From NCBI GenBank assembly GCA_018828385.1, contig JAHJVE010000023.1, forward strand, positions 310,001 to 374,000: a stretch of 64,000 nt of DNA. Direction: 5' to 3'. The number at the start of each line of letters is the position of its first letter. Within the stretch, counting starts at the first letter, position 1. Both the position numbers and the translations under genes were made by a program. A model generated the notes under the pieces. The model saw only the letters and a program-made list of their open reading frames with translations, did not search any database and was not told the origin of the DNA. This DNA is from Gammaproteobacteria bacterium. Its GTDB lineage: Bacteria > Pseudomonadota > Gammaproteobacteria > Burkholderiales > Rhodocyclaceae. Shown piece by piece: positions 54,300 through 63,332 of this stretch.

Positions 54300-54548
54300 T
54301 CAGCCGCCGGTGACCGGCGGGAAGAAGGCGATTTCATCGCCGTCTTTTATTGTGGCATCAAGTTTCGCCATGTCCTGATTGACGGCGCAGCGCAGGTTTT
54401 TGGCGGTGGCCAGCTGGTCACGCCCCTGGCCGACCAGCCAGTCACGCAAGCCGCCGACGGTGGCGACACCGGCCGGCAACTCGATGGTTTCGCCCGGCAG
54501 GCCGAGGGCTTCCTTGAGGCCGGCGAAGTAGAGAATTTTGACGCTCAC
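54300..54548 (-). CDS. moaD: Molybdopterin synthase small subunit
   Basis: An 82-aa ubiquitin-fold protein ending in Gly-Gly (PPVTGG), the C-terminus that is thiocarboxylated and donates sulfur to precursor Z. It starts at a GTG (54548) that overlaps the moeA stop by 4 bp (GTGA). A longer frame into moeA is rejected. No moaE is adjacent. Confidence 0.9.
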   Translation of the reverse strand: MSVKILYFAGLKEALGLPGETIELPAGVATVGGLRDWLVGQGRDQLATAKNLRCAVNQDMAKLDATIKDGDEIAFFPPVTGG

Positions 54549-55753
54549 GACAGCAGCTCCGCGAAGGATACAAAACGCACCGTATCGCCGACAGCGATGG
54601 TGTTGCCCGGCGGGTTGAGGACCAGCCCGTCGCTCGAGCACAGCGAGGTGACGACGGCCGAGCCCTGGTTTTTGTACAGCTCGACGGCGCCATCGTCGTT
54701 GAGCCAGCCGCGCAGGAATTCGAGGCGGGCGCCGTCTGCCCTGCCCCACACCGAGGCGGACGGCAGATTCAGGACGCGCGGCGAAACGCTGGCCGCCCCC
54801 TGCAAACGCAGGATGAACGGGCGAACCATGGTCAGGAAGGTGACGAAGGCGGCGACCGGATTGCCCGGCAGGCCGAGGAACCAGGCCTTGCCATCGGCTT
54901 TGCGGATTTCACCGAAGGCCAGCGGCTTGCCGGGCTTGATGGCGATCTTCCACATGTCGAGCCGGCCTTCGGCTTCAACGGCCGGCTTGACGTGATCTTC
55001 CTCGCCGACCGAGACGCCGCCGCTGGTCAGCACGAGGTCGTTGTCGGCCGCGGCACGGCGCAGGGCGTCGCGGGTGGCTTCGAGCGTATCGGCAACGGCA
55101 CCGAGGTCGCGCACTTCGCAGCCCATGCCTTCGAGCAGCGCGCGCAGGGCGTAGCGGTTGGAGTTGTAGATGGCGCCCGGCGGCAGCGGTTCGCCCGGCT
55201 GGACGAGTTCGTCACCGGTGAAGAAGACGCCGACGCGGACGCGGCGATAGACCGGCAGTTCGGGCAGGCCGGCCGAGGCGGCCAGGGCGATTTCCTGCGG
55301 GCGCAGCTTGGTGCCGGCTTTGAGGATTTCGGCGCCGACCGAGATGTCTTCGCCGGCCCGGCGGATGTTCTCGCCATCGCGCGGGACGTGGTTGATGACC
55401 ACACCGTTTTCACCATGCTCGCAGCGTTCCTGCATGATCACGGCGTCGGCGCCGGCCGGGACCGGGGCGCCGGTGAAGATGCGGGCGGCCGTGCCCGGTT
55501 GCAGCGAGGTGCCGACCGTGCCGGCCGGAATGCGCTGGCTGACCGGCAGGCAGACACCGGCGGCGGTGATGTCGGCGACGCGCACGGCGTAACCGTCCAT
55601 GGCCGAGTTGTCGAGCGGCGGCACTGCTACGGTCGACTGCTGCGAAACGGCCAAAATGCGGCCGGCGGCGGCGGTAATCGGCAGCGAGCGGATTTCTTCG
55701 ACCGGCTGGGCGGCGGCCAGCAGTTTTTCCAGGGCTTGTTCAAAACTCAGCAT
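54545..55753 (-). CDS. moeA: Molybdopterin molybdenumtransferase
   Basis: A 402-aa enzyme that inserts molybdate into adenylated molybdopterin. It has the N-terminal LDNSAMDGYA, the TSGGVSVG loop, GLPGNPVAAF and the C-terminal region. It overlaps mobB by 7 bp and moaD by 4 bp. A repeat copy (55624-55660) encodes LAVSQQSTVAVPP. Confidence 0.95.
   Translation of the reverse strand: MLSFEQALEKLLAAAQPVEEIRSLPITAAAGRILAVSQQSTVAVPPLDNSAMDGYAVRVADITAAGVCLPVSQRIPAGTVGTSLQPGTAARIFTGAPVPAGADAVIMQERCEHGENGVVINHVPRDGENIRRAGEDISVGAEILKAGTKLRPQEIALAASAGLPELPVYRRVRVGVFFTGDELVQPGEPLPPGAIYNSNRYALRALLEGMGCEVRDLGAVADTLEATRDALRRAAADNDLVLTSGGVSVGEEDHVKPAVEAEGRLDMWKIAIKPGKPLAFGEIRKADGKAWFLGLPGNPVAAFVTFLTMVRPFILRLQGAASVSPRVLNLPSASVWGRADGARLEFLRGWLNDDGAVELYKNQGSAVVTSLCSSDGLVLNPPGNTIAVGDTVRFVSFAELLS
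55624..55660 (+). repeat. Dispersed 40-bp repeat, copy 18 (in moeA)
   Basis: TGCTACGGTCGACTGC, tail GAAACGGCCAAAATGC. Antisense; read as ILAVSQQSTVAVPP. Confidence 0.8.
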
Positions 55754-56253
55754 GGGCGGGCCTGCAAATTGAGGTGGTTCATGACGAAATCGGCCATCGC
55801 GGCGTAGTCGTTGAGCGGCAGCGTCGGCAGGCTGGTGTCGATGGCGGCATCGGTGGCCACGGCGACGATGTCGTGGCGCTCGGGGAAGAGCGGCGGCTTG
55901 CCGTTCTCCGGCCGGTAGACTTCGAGCTTGGGCACCGGTTCCTGCTTGAAGCCTTCGATCAGCACGAGATCGCAGGGCGAGAGGTGGCCGATCAGCTCGT
56001 TGAGCGTCGGCTCCACCTCGTCGCGCCGCTCGTGCATGAGCGCCCAGCGGTCGCCGCAGGAGAGCAGCACCTCGGTCGCGCCGGCTTCGCGGTGACGGTA
56101 GGAATCCTTGCCCGGCTTGTCGATGTCGAAACCGTGGTGGGCGTGCTTGATCACCGACACCTTGAGGCCACGCGCCGTCAGTTGGGGGATGAGCTTTTCC
56201 AGCAAGGTCGTCTTGCCGGAGCCGGAATAACCGGCAATACCGAAAATCTTCAT
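55747..56253 (-). CDS. mobB: Molybdopterin-guanine dinucleotide biosynthesis protein B
   Basis: A 168-aa GTP-binding protein with a P-loop (GYSGSGKTTLLEKL) and the HAHHGFDIDKPGKDSYRHREAG signature. It assists MobA by supplying GTP. It is 17 bp after the ATP-grasp gene and overlaps moeA by 7 bp. Confidence 0.93.
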   Translation of the reverse strand: MKIFGIAGYSGSGKTTLLEKLIPQLTARGLKVSVIKHAHHGFDIDKPGKDSYRHREAGATEVLLSCGDRWALMHERRDEVEPTLNELIGHLSPCDLVLIEGFKQEPVPKLEVYRPENGKPPLFPERHDIVAVATDAAIDTSLPTLPLNDYAAMADFVMNHLNLQARPC

Positions 56254-56270
56254 GGGCGGATTTTAACCGT

Positions 56271-57404
56271 TCAGGCGACGAAAACCGGGGCGAAACCGCC
56301 GCCCAAGGTCCGGAAATTGGTGGTTTGGCCTTGGTACAGGCGGGCGGCGACGAGCTGGATGCGGCCGGCGTAGACGTAGCAGCGGATGTCGGCCTTCATG
56401 GTCGTTTCAATACCGTCGACGGGCACGACATACTCGGCCGGCGGCGCAATTTCCTGGGCGATGTAGCCGCCGTGCAGGATTTCTTCGAAGACGCGCTTGG
56501 TCAGCTTGTCGCCACGATAGGCGGCACGGCCGCCGAAACCGGCCGGCGGCTTGAAGAACCAGCGTTTGCGTTCGGCCCAGAATTGTTCGCCCTGCTCTGG
56601 TGTCACGGCAATGGTTTTCGGGATGCCGGCGAGCAGGGTCTGGCGGGTCGATTCGTCGACGCCCAGCGCCTGCAGCGCGGTGTCGTCGGAGAGCTGCATG
56701 AGGTTGCGCTTGTCGGCGTAGAGGGCGTGGGCGCGCGGATGCGGCGTGATGACTACGCCACCGGATTCGAAAATTGCCCGAATTTTCCGGTTGACCGTAG
56801 CATCGAGGGCAAAGTCGGTCAGGCGGTTGTAGATCAGGTCGACCGGCTGTCCAGCGTGCAAAAGTTGCTGGCCGTCGCTCTCGAATTCGCCTGGATCGGC
56901 CACCACGGCAGCGATGCCGTGCTGCTCGAACAATTCCTTGAAGAGCGCGAACTCGGGGGCGAGAAATTGTTCGGCCGGGTTTTCATCGACGATGGCGATG
57001 CGGCGCAGCGGCGCATCGCCGCGTTCCAGACGCCATTCCTCGCAGAACATGGCAACAAATTCGTCACGAATCCGCGCGGCCTCTTCCGCGTGGCCATGCG
57101 AGGCGAGCAGGTAGGCGTTGAGCAGGCCGCCGCCTGCATTGGTGTTGATCTCGATGAGCTTCGGGCCGGTCTCGGTCAGGTGAAAATCGTAGCCCATGAA
57201 GACGCCGCGCGACTTGACCGGCAGGCGGGCGATTTCCGGCGCCTGGGCCAGCGCGTGCGCCTGGTAGGCCGGCATGGCGATGACCGATTCGATGGCCGTG
57301 ATGATCCCGGCCATGGCCTGCATCGGCGCGGCGGCGATGGTGATGTCAGCGCTGGAGAAGAATTGCGGCTGCTGCGCGCGCATTTGCTCGAAGATGGTTT
57401 TCAT
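56271..57404 (-). CDS. ATP-grasp-like protein of unknown function
   Basis: A 377-aa protein with glutathione-synthetase-like features (FMGYDFHLTETGPKLIEINTNAGGG and a C-terminal FKPPAGFGGRAAYRGDKL). It probably ligates an amine to a carboxylate. It sits between the dinG-like gene (5-bp gap) and mobB (17-bp gap), tightly coupled. A repeat copy (56764-56802) encodes DATVNRKIRAIFES. The ATG at 57404 is chosen because GAAGATGG upstream is weak but the longer frame has no conserved content. Confidence 0.65.
   Translation of the reverse strand: MKTIFEQMRAQQPQFFSSADITIAAAPMQAMAGIITAIESVIAMPAYQAHALAQAPEIARLPVKSRGVFMGYDFHLTETGPKLIEINTNAGGGLLNAYLLASHGHAEEAARIRDEFVAMFCEEWRLERGDAPLRRIAIVDENPAEQFLAPEFALFKELFEQHGIAAVVADPGEFESDGQQLLHAGQPVDLIYNRLTDFALDATVNRKIRAIFESGGVVITPHPRAHALYADKRNLMQLSDDTALQALGVDESTRQTLLAGIPKTIAVTPEQGEQFWAERKRWFFKPPAGFGGRAAYRGDKLTKRVFEEILHGGYIAQEIAPPAEYVVPVDGIETTMKADIRCYVYAGRIQLVAARLYQGQTTNFRTLGGGFAPVFVA
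56764..56802 (-). repeat. Dispersed 40-bp repeat, copy 19 (in ATP-grasp gene)
   Basis: Minus-strand TGCTACGGTCAACCGG, AAAATTCGGGCAATTTTCGA. Sense; read as DATVNRKIRAIFES. Confidence 0.92.
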
Positions 57405-57409
57405 CCGCT

Positions 57410-59332
57410 TTACCGGTTGGCGAAGAAATCGAGGACGACCTGCAGTTCGCGGGTCCGTTTCATGGGTGGCAGACTTTGCCAGACACGGCGGCCATACGGC
57501 TTTGATATGAGTCGTGGATCGCACATCATCAGCACGCCCTTGTCGTTCTCGTCGCGGATCAACCGACCGGCGCCCTGCTTGACGTTGATGACGGCGCGCG
57601 GCAGCTGGTATTCCATGAAGGCGTTGCGGCCTTCCTTTTTCATCTGCTCGATGCGCGCCGAGAGCACCGGGTCATCGGGCGGCGCGAAGGGTATCTTGTC
57701 GATGACGACGAGCGACAGCGCCTCGCCGCGCACGTCGACGCCTTCCCAGAAGCTCTGGCTGCCGACCAGGATGGAATTGCCGTGGTGGCGGAAGCGTTGC
57801 AGCAGATCGTTCTTGCTGCCCTCGCCCTGAACCAGCAGCGGCATGTCGATGTTTTCGTCTTCGAGCTTGGCCTTGAGCAGTTCGTGTGTGCGGCGCATGG
57901 CGCGCAGGCTGGTGCACAGGAAGAAGGCCCCGCCGTTGGCCGCCTTGACGGCCGGCCAGGCAGCGTCGACGACGGCGTCGGTGTAGTTCCAGGCATTCGG
58001 GTCGGGCATGCCGAGCGGCGCGTAGAGGATGGCCTGCTTGTCGTAGTCGAAGGGGCTGTGCCAGCAGGCCGAATCCGGCTCGCCAAGACCGAGTTCGGCG
58101 CAGTAGTGATGGAACTTGCCCTGCACGGCCAAGGTGGCCGAGGTGAAGATCCAGGCCCGCGGATGGCCGCCCATCTGCTTGCGGAAAATTTCGGCGACAT
58201 TGAGCGGCGTTGCGTTGAGCTGCAGCGAATGCGTGAAGGCTTCGGCCCAGCGGACGTAGCCGGGCGTCGGGTTCTGCCACTGGCCGAGGTGCTGGACGAG
58301 CTCGGTGGCGCGCTGCCAGCACTTCTCGAGGCCCTCGGCGCGTTCGGCCTGGGTTTCGAGCAAGGCGGCGAAGGCGACCATCTCGGCTTCGAGCGCCTTC
58401 AGGGCGATTTCAAAATCGGGCTTTTCTTCCAGTTGACCGTAGGAGAAGCGACCGCTGTCGACGCCAACGGCCAGGCGCAGGTCCTTGGCGGCTTTTTCGA
58501 CTTTTTTGCTGGTTTCCGGCAGAGCCAGACAGTCGCGGGCATTGGTCAATGCTTCGGCGCGCACGTCGCGGGCCAGATCGAGCACCTGCGCCGTCGAAAT
58601 GCTGTCGCCGAAGAACAGCGTCGCCACTTCCGGCAACTGGTGGGCTTCGTCGAAGATCACGGTGTTGCAGGCCGGCAGCAGTTCGGCCATGCCTTCGTCG
58701 CGGAGCATGACGTCAGCGAAGAACAGGTGGTGATTGACGACGACCAGATCGGCCGCCATCGCCTCGCGCCGGGCCAGCATGACGAAGCATTCCTTGTAAT
58801 CCGGGCATTCCTGGCCGAGGCAGTTGTCGCGCGTCGAGGTGGCGTGCCCCCAGACCGGCGAGTTCTCGGAAACCTCGATGCATTCAGCCTTGTCGCCGCT
58901 CTGCGTGGTCTTGGCGAAGACCGAGATGCGGCGTGCATCGGCTGCATCTTCACGGGTCAGGAAACGGCCGTCGGCGATGGCGTGTTGCAGGTGGTAGGGG
59001 CAAACGTAGTTGGCCCGGCCCTTGAGCAGCGCAATCTTGACCGGCGCCTTAAGGGCGTCGCGGACCATCGGCAAATCTTTGTTGAAGAGCTGGTCCTGCA
59101 GGGTCTTGGTGCCGGTCGACACGATGACCTTGCCGTTCGACTGAAGCGCCGGGACGAGGTAGGCGAAAGTCTTGCCCGTGCCGGTGCCGGCCTCGGCGAT
59201 GAAGACCGAACAGCCTTTGATGGCGGCGGCGATGCGCTCGGCCATGTCGAGCTGCTGTTCGCGGATGCGATAGCCGCTGATGGCCCGGGCAAGCGGGCCT
59301 TCGGGAGAGAATATTTCCGGGAGGGAAGACAA
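57410..59332 (-). CDS. DinG/YoaA-family ATP-dependent DNA helicase (XPD-like)
   Basis: A 640-aa SF2 helicase. Walker A EAGTGTGKTFAYL, DEAH box (FDEAHQLPE) and the Fe-S cluster cysteines (YVCPYH, DNCLGQECPDYKEC) are present; motif V/VI (QGAGRLIRDENDKG) closes the protein. YoaA is more likely than DinG by length. The first codon is a TTG at 59332. A repeat copy (58403-58441) encodes SYGQLEEKPDFEI. It is the first gene of a six-gene operon that ends with rbgA. Confidence 0.9.
   Translation of the reverse strand: MSSLPEIFSPEGPLARAISGYRIREQQLDMAERIAAAIKGCSVFIAEAGTGTGKTFAYLVPALQSNGKVIVSTGTKTLQDQLFNKDLPMVRDALKAPVKIALLKGRANYVCPYHLQHAIADGRFLTREDAADARRISVFAKTTQSGDKAECIEVSENSPVWGHATSTRDNCLGQECPDYKECFVMLARREAMAADLVVVNHHLFFADVMLRDEGMAELLPACNTVIFDEAHQLPEVATLFFGDSISTAQVLDLARDVRAEALTNARDCLALPETSKKVEKAAKDLRLAVGVDSGRFSYGQLEEKPDFEIALKALEAEMVAFAALLETQAERAEGLEKCWQRATELVQHLGQWQNPTPGYVRWAEAFTHSLQLNATPLNVAEIFRKQMGGHPRAWIFTSATLAVQGKFHHYCAELGLGEPDSACWHSPFDYDKQAILYAPLGMPDPNAWNYTDAVVDAAWPAVKAANGGAFFLCTSLRAMRRTHELLKAKLEDENIDMPLLVQGEGSKNDLLQRFRHHGNSILVGSQSFWEGVDVRGEALSLVVIDKIPFAPPDDPVLSARIEQMKKEGRNAFMEYQLPRAVINVKQGAGRLIRDENDKGVLMMCDPRLISKPYGRRVWQSLPPMKRTRELQVVLDFFANR
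58403..58441 (-). repeat. Dispersed 40-bp repeat, copy 20 (in dinG-like gene)
   Basis: Minus-strand CCTACGGTCAACTGG, AAGAAAAGCCCGATTTTGAA. Sense strand but a different frame; read as SYGQLEEKPDFEI. Confidence 0.8.
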
Positions 59333-59629
59333 GGGAAGAAGCCTGAAAAATCAGGGCCGAATCTTAGCAGATGCGGGGTCTGCCAAGGAAAACGGCGGGC
59401 TGTCAGGCTAGTGAAAAAGACTCATACCGATTGATCGCCAGCCCGCCCGGGATACTCCGGGCACAACGCCAATCCGGCCTTCTGTGAGATATGACTCCGC
59501 ACACAACGACACGCACTGTTGCAAACAGTTACTTGAAGTCCGCCGTCCAGGCCCTTATCTTGGACACATGCGCTGACCAGACATCAGCCCTGACGGCCCT
59601 ACCCACCTCCCCCTCCCCGGGCCGTCCAG

Positions 59630-59663
59630 AAAGCCTCGTACTCCCCCCGGTACGAGGCTTTCG
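59630..59663 (+). terminator. Strong hairpin in the gap before the RNase H-like gene
   Basis: AAAGCCTCGTAC and GTACGAGGCTTT form a perfect 12-bp stem with a 10-nt C-rich loop, followed by a short T-run. No gene precedes it on this strand, so it could end a small RNA transcribed from the 356-bp gap (59333-59688), whose other contents are the dinG-like promoter region and nothing else that I recognise. Confidence 0.55.
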
Positions 59664-59688
59664 CCTTTTCAGGACTGGCGTTTCGGCT

Positions 59689-60195
59689 ATGCTTGCAGCC
59701 ACCATGCCCAGAAGACGAAAAAAGAAGACTGTCCGCGTCATTCACCCGTCGGCGAACCCGTTGCCCTTGCGACTCGCACCGCTCTATGCCGGACACCTGC
59801 AGGTTTTCAGCGATGCCAGCCAGAAACGGCATGGCGGACTGGCGGCCGTCCTCTTTGCCACGCCAGACAGCGACGCGGTAATCAGATCGCGCACAGTACC
59901 CGTCATCGGCAGCAATGAACTCGAATTGCAGGCCACCCTTTTTGCCCTGGAACAGGCGCGAGAGCTTTTCCCAAGCCAGCCACTTGCCCTGTTTTCAGAC
60001 AATCAGGACGCCGTGAGCAGACTCAACCGCGGCAAAATTGAGGGCTTGAATCAGGATCCTGAGTTGCAGCAAATGCTTACGCAGGCAAACCTCGTCCAGG
60101 CATTGGCCAACGCGACCGTGTGCTGGATAAAAGGGCACTCAAGTTGCCGGGGCAACATCCTCGCCGACCAGCACGCCGCCGAGGCCGCAAGCTAA
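59689..60195 (+). CDS. RNase H-like protein
   Basis: A 168-aa protein with a basic N-terminus (MPRRRKKKTVRV) and an RNase H fold. The expected acidic residues are seen in VFSDASQKRHGG, NELELQATLFAL, LFSDNQDAVSR and the C-terminal GHSSCRGNILADQHA. It is shorter than RNase HI and could act on RNA-DNA hybrids or be a plasmid-type homologue. ATG at 59689 or 59704. Confidence 0.7.
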   Translation: MLAATMPRRRKKKTVRVIHPSANPLPLRLAPLYAGHLQVFSDASQKRHGGLAAVLFATPDSDAVIRSRTVPVIGSNELELQATLFALEQARELFPSQPLALFSDNQDAVSRLNRGKIEGLNQDPELQQMLTQANLVQALANATVCWIKGHSSCRGNILADQHAAEAAS

Positions 60196-60245
60196 CAACC
60201 ATCTCGACCCCATCCCACCATTGACAGGCGAAACATCGGGAAAGC

Positions 60246-61043
60246 TCAGTCCAGCTTCTTCAGGTATTCCTTAGTGAAAATCTTGTCCGGCAGGTCGCGC
60301 AGCTTCATACCGCTATAGTCGAGAACCGATTTTTCACCGCTACGCAACGCATCCTCCATTACCAGCCGCGTCGGACGAACCCTCCCGGCCAAGGTCTGGA
60401 AATTCTCATAACTGCATTTCTTCATCAGGCGGTTCGACAGCGAATAAAACTCAGCCTTCAGCGGCCACCCCGATTTCTCATTGACCCAGTAAACAACTCG
60501 CTGATAGGTAACGCTACGGTCGACGGCAATTAATTCAAGAATATGAAATGAATCATTGCCGATTTTTTCGCTGCCGATGATTTTCGGGTTGTAGTCACCC
60601 GCAAAATTGGCCCGCGCCAGATCGCCATTGGCCACCTGCCCCGTCAAGCGCTGCGCCAGGGAAATCCGTATCGGCTGCGAGACCTCCGGCATGAACACCC
60701 ACAGATCGCGGCCCCTCATCAGAATAATCTGCCCACGCTCCGAAGCCGGCTCGGTCACCATGACGACCGTGTTCTCGTTACCCTTTGAAAGAACGCGGTA
60801 TTTGTGGAGGTCCCCCTCCTTGTCCGGACGTACGCTATTTATGACTACGTCAACCTGAAATGCCTCGGCGGGAAATCGAATTTTGTCTGCCTTTTCAACT
60901 ATACTTCGCGCAAAAGCATCACCCGCCGACGTTTCATCTGCCTCCTCTGCCTGCAAAGACACCGATAGGACTGCCATGAACATAGCACCCGCAAACACCA
61001 ATGCAGGACGCATCGAAAAATGCCTTCCGAATATCGATTCCAT
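60246..61043 (-). CDS. Outer-membrane lipoprotein-sorting (LolA-like) protein
   Basis: A 265-aa exported protein of the LolA-like family that accompanies DUF1302/DUF1329 systems: signal peptide (ALVFAGAMFMAVLSVSLQA) and a beta-rich domain. It is divergent from a LolD-like ATPase at 61094. The ATG at 61043 has GGAGCTACTC. A repeat copy (60512-60552) encodes LELIAVDRSVTY. Confidence 0.78.
   Translation of the reverse strand: MESIFGRHFSMRPALVFAGAMFMAVLSVSLQAEEADETSAGDAFARSIVEKADKIRFPAEAFQVDVVINSVRPDKEGDLHKYRVLSKGNENTVVMVTEPASERGQIILMRGRDLWVFMPEVSQPIRISLAQRLTGQVANGDLARANFAGDYNPKIIGSEKIGNDSFHILELIAVDRSVTYQRVVYWVNEKSGWPLKAEFYSLSNRLMKKCSYENFQTLAGRVRPTRLVMEDALRSGEKSVLDYSGMKLRDLPDKIFTKEYLKKLD
60512..60552 (+). 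repeat. Dispersed 40-bp repeat, copy 21 (in LolA-like gene)
   Basis: CGCTACGGTCGACGGC, tail AATTAATTCAAGAATATGAA. Antisense; read as LELIAVDRSVTY. Confidence 0.75.
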
Positions 61044-61093
61044 GAGTAGCTCCATCCAGTTCAGACCCTTTAACTAGTTGCCCATCCAATGCC

Positions 61094-61855
61094 ATGAGTG
61101 TCGTTCGTATCGAACATGTTTACAAGGACTATCGGCTTGGCGAGCAGACCGTCCAAGCCTTGCATGATATTACATGGTCAATTGATGCCGGAGTCTTCCT
61201 GGCGATCTCCGGGCCATCGGGAAGCGGAAAAACGACGTTACTCAACCTGATCGGCTGCATAGACAAACCGACCAGTGGAAAAATCTTCATAAACGAAGAA
61301 GACGTGTCCGAAAAATCAGCCAACGAACTTGCTGATATACGTTCCCGTTCGATCGGATTTATTTTCCAGACCTTCAATCTGTTGCCCGTACTTTCAGCAG
61401 CAGAAAATGTGGAATATCCACTCCTTAGGCGCTCGGATATTTCTCCACTCGAGCGCAAAAACAGGGTTGCGTATTTTCTGGAAATTGTAGGCTTGAGTAA
61501 CTTTGCCAACCACCGACCAAATCAACTAAGCGGCGGTCAAAGGCAGCGTGTTGCGATTGCCCGCGCACTGGCAATCAAGCCAAGCATCATTCTTGCCGAT
61601 GAACCGACAGCCAACCTTGACAAGGCAACCGGCCGTGAAATTTTGCGTCTCATGAAGCAGATAAATCGCCGCCTCAAAACCACCTTCATTTTCTCAACGC
61701 ACGACCAGAAAGTCATCGACCATGCCGACCGATTGGTTCAGGTCGAAGACGGCTACATCACCGCCTTTGGCATACGCACTCAAGGCGAAAAAACCTGGAA
61801 TATTGCCCGCGTTCGTACCTTACCTGACGCTGAAGACGAAGCCGACTCCAATTAA
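61094..61855 (+). CDS. LolD/MacB-type ABC ATPase
   Basis: A 253-aa ABC ATPase: Walker A GPSGSGKTTLL, Q-loop, signature LSGGQRQR, Walker B ILADEPTANLD. LolD/MacB-type ATPases work with FtsX-like permeases, but no permease gene is adjacent. It is divergent from the LolA-like gene and 6 bp before the DUF1302 gene. Confidence 0.88.
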   Translation: MSVVRIEHVYKDYRLGEQTVQALHDITWSIDAGVFLAISGPSGSGKTTLLNLIGCIDKPTSGKIFINEEDVSEKSANELADIRSRSIGFIFQTFNLLPVLSAAENVEYPLLRRSDISPLERKNRVAYFLEIVGLSNFANHRPNQLSGGQRQRVAIARALAIKPSIILADEPTANLDKATGREILRLMKQINRRLKTTFIFSTHDQKVIDHADRLVQVEDGYITAFGIRTQGEKTWNIARVRTLPDAEDEADSN

Positions 61856-61861
61856 CGTCCC

Positions 61862-63238
61862 TTGCCCGAACATATCGTGACTATCCAAACACACAAACTC
61901 CTGAAACTCACTTTGGCCGTTTTCGCCTGCTTTTCCCTGAATTGCTTCGCCGCTGACGAAGATCCTCTCGGTCGAGATGCTCTGTTCGGCGACGATATCG
62001 AGCCGATAGCCGCCACCCCATCCAGTTCAGGCAGTGGTGTCAAAGGGTTTGTCCAGTTCGAAGGCGCCAGAACCACGTCATCTCCGGATCATTGGTCAAA
62101 ACTTCGAACTCGTGCTGACCTTAATAGCAACGGAAAACTGGGACAAGGCATGAAATGGAAGCTGGGGGTGCGAGTAGATTACGACTTCGCCTACGACATC
62201 AACGACTTCTACAACAGTGCCGTAGAGCAAAATCAGCGCTTCCAAGTCGCACTACGCGAAAACTATCTGGACTACAGCGCCGGCGATTGGGACTTCCGCT
62301 TCGGCAGACAGCATGTTGTATGGGGTGAAATGGTCGGACTATTCTTCGCCGACGTTGTATCTGCCCGTGACCAGCGCGAATTCATCCTGCCGGAATTCGA
62401 CCAGATGCGAATACCGCAATGGGCTGCGCGCGCCGAATACTTTCTTGATGACATGCATGCAGAATTGCTCTGGATCCCCGTAGCCACCTACGACGATATC
62501 GGCAAACCCGGAGCGGAGTATTTCCCCTACCAGCCGGCCCCGCCCGGCGCCAATGTTCAATACCTTGCCGAACAACGTCCCGACCGCAACGCCAACAACA
62601 TGAACTATGGAGCACGGCTCTCAACGCTCAAAAACGGCTGGGATGTGTCCGGCTTCTATTACCGCAGCTCAGACACCAACCCCACTTTCTACCGAGAGAT
62701 AGTGCTTGCTCCAACGCCAACCTATATTTACCAGGCTCGCCATGATCGGATTCACCAATTTGGTGGAACGCTCACCAAGGACTTTGGCGATGTCGTACTC
62801 AAAACTGAAGCGGTCTATACCCGCAACCGTCAATTCGCGGTGCTGAACATGACGGACCCGGACGGTCTGGTGAAACAGAACACACTCGATTGGGCCATCG
62901 GTCTGGATTTCACGCTTCCGGCAGAAAGTCGACTCAACGTCCAGTTCTTCCAGCGCCAACACTTCGACCATAACCCGGAGATCATTTCGGATCGCTTGGA
63001 AAACGGTTACAGCCTCTTCGCCAGTACAAAACTCGCGAACAACTGGGAAGCCCAGGCACTGTTCATTTCAAGCCTTAATCGGTCCGACTGGCTCTTCCGT
63101 CCTCGCGTCGCTTGGAACCTCCAGCGCAACTGGCGCCTGCTGGTCGGTGCCGATATCTTCAATGGCCCACCGCTGGGGCTATTCGGACGTTTCGACCAAC
63201 ATGACCGGTTCTACTCTGAAGTTCGTTACAGCTTTTAA
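61862..63238 (+). CDS. DUF1302-family outer-membrane protein
   Basis: A 458-aa secreted beta-barrel-like protein: signal peptide (LTLAVFACFSLNCFA), then many amphipathic strands (FQVALRENYLDYSAGDWDFRFGR) and a C-terminal aromatic residue (YSF). Members accompany lipid- or sterol-handling systems. The start is a TTG (61862) or GTG (61877). It is in an operon with the ABC ATPase. Confidence 0.78.
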   Translation: MPEHIVTIQTHKLLKLTLAVFACFSLNCFAADEDPLGRDALFGDDIEPIAATPSSSGSGVKGFVQFEGARTTSSPDHWSKLRTRADLNSNGKLGQGMKWKLGVRVDYDFAYDINDFYNSAVEQNQRFQVALRENYLDYSAGDWDFRFGRQHVVWGEMVGLFFADVVSARDQREFILPEFDQMRIPQWAARAEYFLDDMHAELLWIPVATYDDIGKPGAEYFPYQPAPPGANVQYLAEQRPDRNANNMNYGARLSTLKNGWDVSGFYYRSSDTNPTFYREIVLAPTPTYIYQARHDRIHQFGGTLTKDFGDVVLKTEAVYTRNRQFAVLNMTDPDGLVKQNTLDWAIGLDFTLPAESRLNVQFFQRQHFDHNPEIISDRLENGYSLFASTKLANNWEAQALFISSLNRSDWLFRPRVAWNLQRNWRLLVGADIFNGPPLGLFGRFDQHDRFYSEVRYSF

Positions 63239-63259
63239 CTCGAGTAGTTCACTCGAGTT
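63237..63259 (+). terminator. Hairpin after the DUF1302 gene
   Basis: AACTCGAG, loop TAGTTCA, CTCGAGTT overlaps the stop. It lacks a U-tract, so terminator function is moderate. Confidence 0.5.
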
Positions 63260-63332
63260 TGCGACGACGCTCCTAAAATTGACGAACAAGTGGTCCTTGA
63301 GCCCAGCCTATAGTGCTCTCACGAGCACGAAG

